Below, one piece after another: positions 47,585 to 59,559 of a DNA stretch of 64,000 bases. Source of the DNA: Nageia nagi (lineage: Eukaryota > Pinophyta); the NCBI GenBank assembly GCA_050084985.1, contig JBITNC010000002.1:7006001-7070000 (forward strand), given 5' to 3'. Position numbers and translations under genes: made by a program. Every line of letters starts with the position of its first letter. The first letter of the stretch is position 1. The notes below the pieces were generated by a model that was not told the DNA's origin, made no database searches, and worked only from the letters and a program-made list of their open reading frames with translations.

Positions 47585-50500
47585 TTATGAAAATAAGCAT
47601 TTGATATGGGTGGCATTGAAGGTCTTTGGTTCTTCTTTGCCATCTATGGAGGAGAGTTTGTAGGCTTCTAATCTTGTTGCTTCCAATATAACAAATGGAC
47701 CCAACCAATTTGGTTCAAATTTCCCTTTAACTTCATCATTTGCAGATGTATTATTGATATTCTCTTTTAGCACTAGATCTCCCACTTTGAATTCTTGTGT
47801 ATTGATTTTCTTTCCAAATGCTCTTTTCAATTTAACATGATATACCTTGTGATGTTCAATTACTCTCAGTTTCTTCTCATACAATGACTCTAGTTACTAC
47901 AACCTAGCTTTTCTTGCATCTTCATCCATTTTATCTCCTTGCAATGAAATCCTTAAGGAATGGAGTTCTAACTCCCATGGCACCACAACTTCATCTCCAT
48001 ACACCAATGATCATGGTGTTTCCCTAGTAGTTTTTCTAATATGTATGATGTATTCCCATAGTGTGTATGGTAGCTACTCATGCCAATCTCTTTTATATAT
48101 GTCCCAAGTATTCAAAAAAATGTTCTTGATTCTCTTGTTAGTAGCTTTAGATTGACCATTACCTTGAGGATAATAAACTAAAGAAAATTTTTGCACAATA
48201 TGAAACACTTTACAAAATGCTTTCATGTCTTTACCTTTGAAGTTAGTCCCATTATCCATAATCAACCTTTGTGGTACACCAAATCTTGTAATGATATTTT
48301 CAATTATGAATGCAATAATCTTGTCTTGAGTGATTGATTTCATAGGAATAACTTCAACCCATTTTGTAGTGAATTATGTGGTTGTAATAACAAATTTGTG
48401 ACCTTCCCTTAAGTGAGGATTGACAAGCCCAATCAAATCTATGCCCCAAGTAGCAAATGACCATAGTGAGACAATTGAATTTAACTCTTGAGTGGGTTGC
48501 TTTTCCAAATTAGTATGTTTTTGACATTGTAAACATGTCTTCACATAATTTTTACAATCTTCCTCCATTGTGGGCCAATAATAACCAATGCGTAAAAGCT
48601 TGGTATATAATACCTTTGAATGAAAATATCCTCCACATAAACCAGCATGAGCCTATTCTAATGTTGTATCTATCTCATGTTGTGTTAGACATCTCAATAA
48701 AGCACCATAAAAATACCTTTTATATAATACTTCCCCAATGATAACATATTTAATAGCAATCCTTTTCAATCTACCCTTTTCATTTCTATCATAGTCATTA
48801 GGAATTGTTTGATTTATCAAATAATTGTAAATGTTAAAATACCACTTCTAAAAATCATTTTCCTTAGAAATAAAACAAGTCTAAATTTCATGTATATCTT
48901 CAATGTAAGAGAGAGTACCAAGCTTACAAATTTTTAATATAGTCTCTTGATCATCCTCAATTTCTATTGGTGCGAGAAAATCTGCACTTACAATGGCATA
49001 TGCATACCTATTATTAGTCTATGGAATCTTTTGAATAGTATATCTATCAGACTAATCTAGTAAATCATTAACTACGACATTATATGGCCTCAATTTTTAA
49101 TCTTTTGTATCAAAAATATCATGTACTTGGTTAATGACAAGCTGTGAATCATAATAAATTTCCAAATGTTTAATTCTCAATGTGACAACTGCTTTCAAAT
49201 CTAATATTAGTGCTTCATACTCTGCCATATTATTTGTACATTCAAAACCAAGTTTGCAGCCCATTGGGATTACCTCATTTGTAGGGGAAACCAAGACAAT
49301 ACCTACCCCTGCTCCATACGAACATTTAGATCCATCAAAATATAACATCCAAACATTAGGTTCATCTTCTATGAGGTACACATATTCATCAGGAATTGAC
49401 ATATCATCAAAATCACACTGCTAGCATCCTTTTAATAGGTCTACATGTTGTTGATGGCATGAATCATCCTCATATTCATCTAGAAATTCCTCATGGATAA
49501 CTACTTCATCATTCTGAGGGAACTCAGCTATCAAATTTGCGATGGCTTTCCCTTTTACAAATTTCTATTTTACCACATTTATATCAAACTCCTATAATAA
49601 CATTAGCCATTTTGCTACTCTTCTTGATAAATTTTGCTTCACCATAAGATATTTCAAAGGATTAATAGGGATAACAATAAATGTAATGCAATATAACATA
49701 TAATGTATCAATTTTTAGTAGAAAATATAATACCCTAGCAGAGTTTTTCGTATATACCTAGCTTCATAATCAATAAAAATTTTGTTAAGGTAATAAATGG
49801 CTCTTTCTTTCTTGTCATCATCCTTTTGGCACAATATTGCCCCCAAGGTATACAATGTAGTTGAGATATACAAATAGGTAGGTTTTGAAAAATCCATAGG
49901 CACTAGGATAGGAGAATTGAGTAAATAGTATTTGATAACCTCAAAAGCTTTTTGGCATTTGTCATCCCACATAAATTTAATATCCTTTTTCAATAAATGT
50001 GTGAAATTTTTACACTTATCTCCAAGTTAGGAAATGAACCTTCTTACCGAATTAATATATCCTTGGAGACTCCTTAATTACTTTAGATTCTTTGGGGGAG
50101 GCATGTTAATGATGGCTTTCATTTTTTTAGGATCTACTTCAATTCCTCTTTTAGATACCATGAAATGAAGCAACTTTACAAAAGTAACACCAAAAGCACA
50201 TTTTTGACGTTTAAGTCTAAGTTTGTGCCTTTTCAAAATTTGGAAGACTTCCTTAAGAATATATAAATGGTCTTAACCTTTTTTTATTTCACCAATATAT
50301 AATCAACATATACCTCAACTAATTTAGGGATGTGCTCATGAAACATCGAAACCATAGCCCTTTGGTAAGTAGCAATTGCATTTTTCAATCCCAAAGGCGT
50401 AACCTTCCAACAAAAATTTCTCCATGGAGTGGCAAAAGCAATCTTATGTTGGTCAACCAAATTGATTAATATTTTATTATAAGTAGAAAAATCATCCAAG

Positions 50501-51188
50501 AAAGACAATGTATCATGACCAGCTATGCTATCCATAATCATATCAATATTGGATAATGGGAATCATCCTTAGGACAAGCATTATTAATGTCTCAAAAGTC
50601 AGTGCAAACCCTTATTTCCCCAATTGGCTTTGTGATAGGAACAATGTTAGCCATCCACTCAGAATAATCAAATGGTCTAATAAATCCAACATTCAAATAC
50701 TTATCTATTTCTTTCTTGACTAACAAAGCTTTTGAAGGATGCATTTTTCATGGATTTTGCTTGATTAGCTTAGCCTCCTTTATAAGTCGTAAATTGTGCA
50801 TATCAAATGAAGGATATAAACCAAGTATATCATTATAATACCAAGCAAAACTTTTTTCATGTTCAACAAATTTATTTTTGTACTTTTCTTATTGTGGTTT
50901 AGGGAGGGTTGCTCTAATTTGAACCAATATTTGCTCATCAATATTCCCAATATTGACATTCACCAATTATTCAGCTAGAAAGGTAAGTTCATCTTTCTTT
51001 TACAATAGAGAAGGTAATTCCTCTAATCCTTGTGTGTCATTTGTTACAATATTCTCTGGCTGAATCTGAAAAACTTCATTGAAATTCACCTCTTGAACAA
51101 AATATGCCTATTCATTAAGAACATGACTAACTTGCCTCTTTTCATTAGACTTAGGCAACTCTAAATGTGCCCCCAAGTATTCTATAAT
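47585..51188 (-). pseudogene. E pol remnant: RT, RNase H, second RNase H, integrase
   Basis: From right to left: RT from about 51180 with FIRPFDYSEWM (about 50670) and an active site reading VEVYVDYILVK (50284-50320), where the second Asp of YVDD is Tyr. The RNase H part is at 49715-49993 (FEVIKYYLLNSPILV, LGAILCQKDDDKKERAIYYLNK). A second RNase H-like domain is at 49097-49402 (YFDGSKCSYGAGVGIVL, NNMAEYEALI). Integrase is at 47585-48740 (CLQCQKHTN, WGIDLIG, MDNGTNF, then GNGQSKATN, where the catalytic Glu usually found in QAEATN is Lys). The integrase C-terminus is PNWLGPFVI. Many stops. The second RNase H is a known Tat-clade trait. Confidence 0.9.
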
Positions 51189-51644
51189 TGAAGACTTTGA
51201 AGACCTTAACACAAATTTAAAGATCAAATTTGAATGAAATTCGAGTTCCCTATTTTAAGTGTTTCTTCTCTATCTACAAATTAGTATGTTGTAGATCGGT
51301 TAGTCCATCTTGTCACTAGCCCATCAGTTAGTATTAGCCAACTATCCAACCGACTAGTAGTGTTTTCTATGTGTGTCATTTTTTAGCATTTTGGCATTTC
51401 ATTTCATCTTCTTTCTTTGTTCTAGCTTGTAAGCTTAAGGGTAAAGGTTGCCTACGACCTCTAATGTATAGTGTGATGTAATTGAAAGTAGTGTGTTGGT
51501 GTATGCATGTGAAATCCATTCTCAATAAAGATTTGGGTGTTGTGTGAAATCCAAATTTTTCCATTGTTGATTATGTTTCATAGTTTGAGTTGTAGAGTTG
51601 AATTGTTAAGAAATTCACTTATTAGAAATTGTTAAATAACTATA
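51189..51644 (+). repeat. 5' LTR of G
   Basis: Shares 'tttcatttcatcttctttct', 'aataaagatttgg' and 'attttttccattgttgatta'-like blocks with 55528-55963. The end is read as ...AACTATA against ...AACTACA in the other copy. Confidence 0.85.
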
Positions 51645-51699
51645 TTTGGTATCAAAGCAATGTTAGATTAGTTTGGGTTCAATAAGGAGAAGAGAATAC

Positions 51700-54600
51700 A
51701 TGGCAAGCAACTCAAATTCAATCATCATTCTAGAATTTGATGGAAGTGACTATGAGTATTGGAGTGTTCAGATGAAGACTCTCCTAAAGGGAAAAGGCTA
51801 CTAGGATATTATCAAAGCTAGCTATAATGATCCTATAGATTAGAGTTCCTTGAGTGCCAATGTAAAGAAAGTGGTAAAATTAACCCTTTCTGAATTAACC
51901 TCTAGTTTACCAAGATCTCAAGAAGGCACTTACAACATCAACACAATAAAAGTGATAAAAGAATAGAACAAGGTGGAGGTGCAAAGACAAGTAGGAAAAA
52001 GAGGTTTTTTTTGGAAGAGGAAGAGGAAGAGAGCAAAACTCAAAAAATGAACTAGTATCATCATCAAGGGGGAGACATTCTAGAAGAGGAGCTAGTAGAG
52101 GTAAAGATAAAGAAATATGCAATGTTATTATTGTAATAAATTTGGACATATTTAGTATGAATGTAGAATGAAGCAAGTACATGAAGGCAAAATAGTACAT
52201 TATGGAGAAGAAGAGCATAGATATGGTGAAGAGCAATTATTCCTATCAATAATAGATTCTCAAAAACTTAAAGATTAGACTTGGCTATTGGATAGTGGGT
52301 GCTCAAATCACATGATCAATGAGAAATCCCTTATCTCCTCAATTGATTACTCCTACAAATATAGTGTGAGATTGGGTGATGAGAAGAGATAAGAGATTTT
52401 TGGCAAAGGAGAGATGCAAGTTTTGACAAAGAAGGGAATCATGAAGGTAAAGAACATTTACTATACTCCAAATTTAAAACAAAGTTTGCTAAGTATTGGC
52501 CAAATGCTATAAAATAATTATAAATTGATGTTTGAAGATAAAACATGCAATATTTATGATAAGAATCTTGGTGAGAGACTTGTGACTATTTTCCATATGA
52601 CTAAAAATAAACTATTTCCTATAAACTTTCTTGAGAAACATGGAGGGCATGTTTTTGTGGGGATTGAGGACAAGAGTAAATTTTGGCATACGAGGCTTGG
52701 GCACTTGAAATTTTAGAGTTTGTAAACTCTTCTAGAAATGGTGAAAGGGTTGCCACAAGTAGAAGATATTAAATATGTGTGTGAAGGGTGTGCACTAGGA
52801 AAGCAAGCAAGAGTCAAGTTTTCTAAGGATGAAGCATGGAGAGTTAAACACCCTCTCAATTGGTCCATACTTATATTTTTGGGCCTATGCAAAGTCAAAG
52901 TTCTAGTAAATATTCTTTCTTTATCACTTTCATTGATGATTTTAGTAGAATGAGTTAGGTTTATTTTATCTCAAGTAAAGATGAAGACTTTGATTGTTTT
53001 AAGGAATTCAAATTGTTTGTTGAGAAGCAAAGTGGGCATAGTGTGAGGTTTTTGAGAAATTATAGAGGAGGGGAATATTGTAGCAATGAAATTTTTTAAT
53101 TTTGCAAGGAGAATGACATTAGGATACACCTTACCTCTCCCTACATACCACAACAAAATGGTGTAGCGGAAAGGAAAAATAGGACTCTTATTGAGATGGC
53201 AAGAAGCATGATGCTAAGTAAAAAATTGCCCAACATTTATTGGGATGAAGCAATAAGGAAAAAAATATACATTTTGAACCAGTCTCCTACAAGAAACTTG
53301 GACAAAATTATCCCCTATGAAGCTTGGTTTGAAAGAAAACCAAATCTAGAACACTTGAGAGTGTTTAGGTGTCTCGCATATGTGCACATTAATGATGAAA
53401 AAAGGAGGAAGTTGGATGCAAAATCTGATCCTTGTGTGTTTATAGGATATTGTGAGCTTTCAAAAGCCTATAAATTCTATAATCCCAAGAGCCACAAAAC
53501 AATTATATCAAGAGATGCAATTTTTCATGAAGGGGGAGAGTATAGTAATAAGAAAATTGTAGCAAAGTGTGCTTGAAAAAGAGAATTTGGAGGAGAAATA
53601 ATCAAAAAAAGAGAATCCTAGCCATATTGTGAGAAATAAAATTAAAGGACAATCATAAGTGTGAGTGTTCTAAGCTCACCAAAACCATCTAGCTCCACTA
53701 CACCACCAAAATTTGTAAGTGCACCAAGTTCACCCAATGCAAGATTGTTGAACCAAGGAAACAAAGGAAAGAGATGGTTGAGGGATCATCTGGAAAGTTA
53801 GATTATAGATGGCAACACCATGAGGAGAATCATAATAATCCAAACTCAATAAATGAAAAATTTAGGTTCAAGATTGGAGAGCATTCATATTTATGGAAAT
53901 GAAGACAATGGAGATCCCAAAGGTGAAATGGTAAACTATGCAGTTTGCTTAATTTAAAATTTTGTTCCTATTTTAAATACTATTGTTATTAAGCCATCTT
54001 GTTATGAATAAGCTTGTTCTAATGGCATTTGGATGCAAGCTATGAAAGAGAAGATTGATGCTATTAAGAGGAATGATACTTGGGAACTTTGTGAGTTGCC
54101 CAACGGCAAGAAAATGGTTGGTTCAAAATGGGTGTATAAAACAAAATGTAAAAGTGATGGGAGTGCTAAAAGATACAAAGCAATACTAGTGGCAAAAGGA
54201 TTCACCCAACAGTATGGAGTGGATTTTGAAGAAACATTTGTACTGATTGCAAGGCAAGAAAAAATTAGATTTATACTTTCATTGGATGCAAGTAAAAGTT
54301 GGAAAATCCAACATATGGATGTAAAGAGTGCATTTTTAAATGGATACATCAATGAAGAGGTGTATGTAGCACAACCTCCAGGTTTTGAGGTTTTCAGAAA
54401 AGAAGACCATGCATACAAGCTCAAAAAGGCACTATATGGGTTGAAGTAATCTCCAAGAGCTTGGTATACAAGAATTGATGGATACTTCAAAAGTATGGGT
54501 TTTCAAAGAAGTGTAAGTGAACCTACCTTGTATTTCAAGAAAAATGGTACTGATATTTTGATTGTTTGCTTGTATGTAGATGATTTGATCTTCATTGTAA

Positions 54601-55524
54601 GTAGTAACAAAATGAATGAAGCTTTCAAAACTCATATGATGGCTAAGTTTGAAATGAAGGATCTTGATTTGATGAGCTACTTTCTTGGCTTAGAGGTGCA
54701 TCAAACATAAGATGAAATTTTGTGTCTCAATCCAAATATGCAAGAGACATGTTAAAAAGATTCAAAATGGAGAATTGTACACCTATTGCAACACCTATAG
54801 CCCATGGAGAACATCTTTACAAGGAATATGGAGAACAAAAAATGAATAAGAAGCAATATATAAGCATTTTTGGAAGTCTTATGTTTCTAAGAAACACAAG
54901 ACCAAATTTGCAATTTAGTGTATCTTTGTTTCAAGCTACATGAGTGATCCATCAATTTTACACCTCAAGGCAGTAAAGCGAATACTCAGATATGTGAAGG
55001 GGATAGTAAACTATGGAATATATTATACATGTAATTCTAAGCTCCAATACATAGGTTTTAATGATAGTGATTGGGGCAATGATTTAGATGATAGAAAGAT
55101 CACAAGTGGGAATTGCTTCTCTCTTGGATCAAGTTTGATATCATGGAGCTCTATAAAATAATCTATTGTATCTCTTTCAAGTACTGAAGTTGAATATGTA
55201 GTAGTACCAAGTGCTTCAACATAAGCACTATGGTTGAGGAAGGTGTTGAAGGAGATTAGAGAGGAGCAAACTCAAGCAAAAATAATTTTTTGGTGACAAC
55301 CAAAGTGCCATATAGTTGGCACAAAACCTTGTCCATCATTCGAGAACAACGCACTTTAACTTGAAGACTCATTACATATAGGACTTGGTGGAGAAGGGGA
55401 TAGTGAAATTGAGGTATTTTCCAACACAAGATCAAGTGGAAAATATATTCACAAAATCGAGGGCAATATCTCAATTTGTGTTGTTAAGATACATGATTGT
55501 TGGTCCTCTTATCAACAAGGGGTA
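51700..55524 (+). pseudogene. G gag-pol remnant
   Basis: ATG 51700 begins a Copia gag (IILEFDGSDYEYWSVQMKTLL) cut short by a large gag deletion after about 51950. The zinc knuckle CYYCNKFGHI lies near 52120-52150. Protease WLLDSGCSNHM is near 52283. Integrase starts with GIEDKSKFWHTRLGHL (52663-52710) and CEGCALGKQAR, and its core keeps PQQNGVAERKNRTL (about 53150). RT is at 54033-54710 with CLYVDDLIFIV. RNase H is at 54940-55160 (NDSDWGNDLDDRKITSG). Stops and frameshifts occur throughout. Closest by eye to C, not to A or B. Confidence 0.88.
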
Positions 55525-55527
55525 GTA

Positions 55528-55963
55528 TGAAGACTTTTAAGACCTTAAATCAACATGAAATATCATATTTGAATGAAATTTGAGTTCCGTATTTTAAGTG
55601 TTTCTTATCTATTTGCAAATTGGTACACTACATATTGGTTAGTCCATCCTGTGACTAGCCCATCAATTAGTATTCGCCAACCATCTGATCAGTTAGCAGT
55701 GTTTCATCTATGTGTCATTTTTTGGTATTTTGGCATTTCATTTCATCTTCTTTCTTTGTTCTAGCTTGTAAGCTGAAGGGTAAACGTCACCAATGACCTT
55801 TAATGTGTAGTGTATTACTGTATGTATGTGAAATCCATTCTTAATAAAGATTTGGATGTTGTGTGAATTCCATATTTTTCCATTGTTAATTGTGTTTCAC
55901 AGTTTGAGTTGCAAAGTTTAATTGCTAAAAAATTTACTTATTTGAAATTATTAAATAACTACA
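55528..55963 (+). repeat. 3' LTR of G
   Basis: 436 bp, ends ...AACTACA. E protease-side sequence resumes after it. Confidence 0.85.
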
Positions 55964-56461
55964 AAAATATCATCATTAATACTAAAGCAATCAAATTCTA
56001 ATGGTATAGTATCATCGATCCATAAATCTCTATCAATATCATCAGATAATTCAATCAAATTGCATTCCTTCATAAACTTAATAGGTCCTAATGCTTGTTT
56101 AGTATTTTTATCACTTCTCAATCCATTTTTTTTATTTATGCTTTTGAATTATCAAGAAATGAAGGCATCCCTTGTTCAAACCTTCCTAATCCTCCCCCTT
56201 TGTACTTGCAATTTTTAATCATATATTTATGAACAAAAGGAGATGGAAAGAGTTTACACATTTTAGTAGTCATTTGGACTTCTATTGAATTGTCAAAACT
56301 AGGTGATATAGATGTGACAAAGCAAGATCCTTCCCCATCTCCATTATTTTCATGCCACCGATGGCCTTCTGGCAAGAAAGCATGTCATTGATGACCCTCC
56401 ATAGATAGAATTTTGGGTCATCCCAAATATTTAACAGATGCAAATAAATCCACATTCTCAA

Positions 56462-58480
56462 TTATGTATGTACCAATTTTAGTTTCTGTAATCTGAGTCT
56501 ATTTTTTTGTATTTTCCCTAGCACACTTTGTTCCAAGGGCGTAATCTCATATCTTGGATAAGTCATTGTAAATTTCTTAAAATCTATTGCATTACAGAAA
56601 GCATATGGTTTTGGATCACTAAGCACTGTATAGACCTTACCCTGAAATTCAAATTTTAATCTACCATGTATTGTAGATATGATTGCATCCATATCATGAA
56701 GTCAAGATCTTCCCAATAACAAATTATATGACAATTTGGAATCAACAACCTAAAATTTAGCTGTAATTGTCCTTACTCTTGTAGTTACCATAATTATGGC
56801 TATCCCAACTGATTTTTTAGATGAGTTATCATATGCCTTAATCCTAAATGTAGCTTCTTCTAATGGAGGGATTTCTATACCTTTTTCTTTGAGTTGAATC
56901 AAAAACTTATGGGAACATACATTGACAATTGATCCATTATCTACCCATGTTCTTTTTATTTCCCATCCATCAATCATATGCGTAATATATAAATCCAAAC
57001 ACTCATCAAGAAACTCCTTATTATGCTTTTCATATTTGTAAAAAGAGATAGCATCACATTCCTTAATAGCTCTAAGATTTTCAAAGAACATAACAGCAGA
57101 CATATTTATAGGAATTATCTCCTTTTTGAACAAAGCATATAAGATCTCCCTATGTGTTTTAGATGTGGATATAACATCATATAAGCTAATCTTTGTAGGA
57201 GTAGTTTTTAATTGCTCAATCATACTATATGTCTTTGGATCAGGTGGAATACTTTCTTATTTTGCAGTAATTGGATTGGGAGCATGCCTTGGATGCCCTC
57301 TTCTTAACCTAGCACAAACTTCTTTATCCATTGAAACGGTATTCATTGTATTTCCTTGATTTGCATCTATTTGATCAATTTGATAGTTTCCTTCAAAAAC
57401 AAGATCCAATATAGCTTCCTCTAATGCTTTGCAAAAATTCATAGCATGATCCTTCCTTTGATGAAATGTGAAATAAGCATCTGATTTTCCCATAGGAACA
57501 TTGTCATCTTATGTTGATTTTTCCAATGGATACAATAATCCCTTTTTCATTAGATCCCTCATAATAAATAATGGTTGAATTGGAAAAGTGTACCTCATGT
57601 ATTTTGTAGTGGTAGATCTTTGCAACTTTGGTGGAGAAGTAGGTCTATCAACCATATGTACTATTTTTTCTTCCTTTTTATCATATGTCTTCCTATTCTC
57701 ATTATGAAAAGGAGTAGGTGCATACTTGAGTTCCCCTAACTAAAATAAAACTTTTTCTTTTTGCAATAATTCTTGTATCAATACCCCAAATCCAATATTC
57801 TTATTACTAGGAGCATGCAAACTGATCATTGGCATAATAGAATCTCTAAATATAGCACAAATTTTACTTTCATCTAATTTTATTTGAATGGATTACCATA
57901 CCTTTTTGAACCATGGAATGTACTTTTCTAGGGTTTCATTACCCCCTTGTCTCATTACACATAACTCTGTAATGATACTTTGCTCTTTGATGTTGTGTTT
58001 GTATTGTCCCATGAATAATTTGACCAATGAATTGAAAGAATCAATTGAAATGCCAAGAAAATTATATAACCACTTACAAGCATCACCTTTCATATTCCTT
58101 GGGAAGAACTTTTCCATCAACTTCTTCTTTGATCCTAATTTTAGCAAGCACTCCTAAAAGTTGATAAGATGTTGTTTTGGGTCTTGTTCACCATTAAACA
58201 TCTTGAATTTAGGGGCCTTATGCTCATGTAGTAGGGGAACCTTACGGATTTCCACAAAGAAGGGTGAGATGAATACACCATCATATTCCTCTTCATTTTG
58301 TTGTGATCTTTTGCTATTTTCAAGGTTGGTAAGTCATGCAGCTATGATAAGATCTGGCACTGTTGATGAGCTACCCATACTATTGAATGATTGCATTCTT
58401 TTTTCCATGTTATCTATTCTTCGAAGAACTTCACACATAAACTCCTCCATTTTGACATCATTGAAGGCCCAAAATAGTTA
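56462..58480 (-). pseudogene. E gag and protease remnant
   Basis: Gag at about 57893-58480 has the Gypsy retrotransposon-gag pattern (FPRNMKGDACKWLYNF, LFMGQYKHN, ETLEKYIPWFKKVW). A histidine-rich stretch near 57440-57490 (CKALEEAILD side) may be a nucleocapsid remnant. The protease at about 56462-57223 has WVDNGSIVNVCSHKF, with Asn in the active-site DNGS as is common in Tat elements, followed by a C-terminal flap region to 56750 and a linker to 56462. One stop at 56758-56760 and others break the frame. G inserted shortly downstream, before RT. Confidence 0.8.
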
Positions 58481-58549
58481 AAAATGTTGTTGATAGTGTA
58501 GATTCAAAATTTTCACGAGATCTCATTGGTAGGGCAAGATAAATCGAAT

Positions 58550-58566
58550 AGTTGGGTTCACCAAAA
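58550..58566 (-). promoter_or_regulatory. Probable primer-binding site of E
   Basis: 'gggttcaccaaaa' on the plus strand, i.e. TTTTGGTGAACCC in element sense, directly beside the 5' LTR. It starts with TGG after a few T. The tRNA is not identified. Confidence 0.6.
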
Positions 58567-59191
58567 TGTAGACCTCAAATAATGCATAAATAGTAAATCA
58601 ACGTACTATTTGTCTACAATATGTTATTGAAGCATATATGAGAAATATGGAATTAAACAAACAATGATAAATAATGTACCTTCATTGTAATCACATAAAC
58701 ATGAAACAACAAAGACCATTCATCAACCATCACACATTATTCATAAAGACATACGTTGCCAATGGCTTATGCTACGTTGCTCGTTGCATGTATTAAGTAG
58801 ATATACGAATGGAATAAAAGATATATGAAAGCAATATGAAGGGTTTAATAGATCTATGTAGAGATGGTGTTACAAAACACTATTGTAGGTAGGATAGAGC
58901 GATCTTGCATTTGTTGAAGTCTCTCTTGGTATTTTGATGCACTCTCATGATATGTCTTCCATTGTGTTTGATGTGTCTTTATAACAACATCCTAGTCTTC
59001 TTTGATTCTTGAGATGATTGCACATTACATAGCCTAAGTTGTCTTTCTTGATATTTGACACCTTTACATTATGCAATGGTCCATTACATTTATTACATTA
59101 CGTATATTTTAATCCCATTTTTACAATAAATATCATTCATAATATAAAATGAATTATCTAATAAATAATAATTCATTTTTAGGCGTCTACA
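58567..59191 (-). repeat. 5' LTR of E
   Basis: 625 bp, TGTAGACCTC to GGCGTCTACA. TSD AGATT follows at 59192-59196. Confidence 0.93.
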
Positions 59192-59196
59192 AGATT

Positions 59197-59559
59197 TGAA
59201 CTTAATCTTCCACATACCATATAAATTGTTCTATAAATGAATAATGAATGATAATAACAACAAATAGAAATAATAGATTTGTAGTAGAATTTGTATTTCA
59301 AATATTGCTTTAGTATATTTATTTAATAGTTATGGATTAAATATTAATGATGTGAATTTAAAATATTATTATAATTATTCATTAATTATTTGTATACATA
59401 TAGATAATATTTAAGTTGTGAATATAAGTAAAGGAAAGATCAAGAGGTTTTTGAAGCTTCTATAATAAATAAGATATTATTAGACATTAATAGAGAAATA
59501 ACTATTTTTTTTATCTAGAGTTTATTTTATTTTGAGTAATAGTTAATAAAAGTCAACCA
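59197..59559. other. AT-rich flank right of E
   Basis: No gene, LTR or repeat recognised. Confidence 0.5.

Larger units (their letters stand above)
51189..55963 (+). mobile_element. Ty1/Copia retrotransposon G inside E
   Basis: LTRs 51189-51644 (456 bp) and 55528-55963 (436 bp), starting TGAAGACTTT. The flanks ATAAT (51184) and AAAAT (55964) agree at 4 of 5. The PBS TTTGGTATCAAAGC follows the 5' LTR and carries a G-to-A change from the usual TATCAGAGC. The LTRs differ by indels and many substitutions, so G is older than A, B and C but younger than E. Pol ends at the PPT-like CAAGGGGTAG with no long 3' UTR, as in C. Confidence 0.9.
45880..59191 (-). mobile_element. Ty3/Gypsy (Tat-like) retrotransposon E, split by Copia G
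   Basis: LTRs 45880-46534 (655 bp) and 58567-59191 (625 bp), both TGTAGA to TCTACA. A perfect 5-bp duplication AGATT lies at 45875-45879 and 59192-59196. The LTRs are clearly diverged (many substitutions and indels), so the insertion is old. The internal order on the minus strand is gag, protease, [G], reverse transcriptase, RNase H plus a second RNase H-like domain, and integrase, as in Gypsy. The second RNase H and the WGIDLIG integrase motif point to the Tat clade. Without G the element is about 8.5 kb. Key catalytic residues are lost. Confidence 0.95.
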
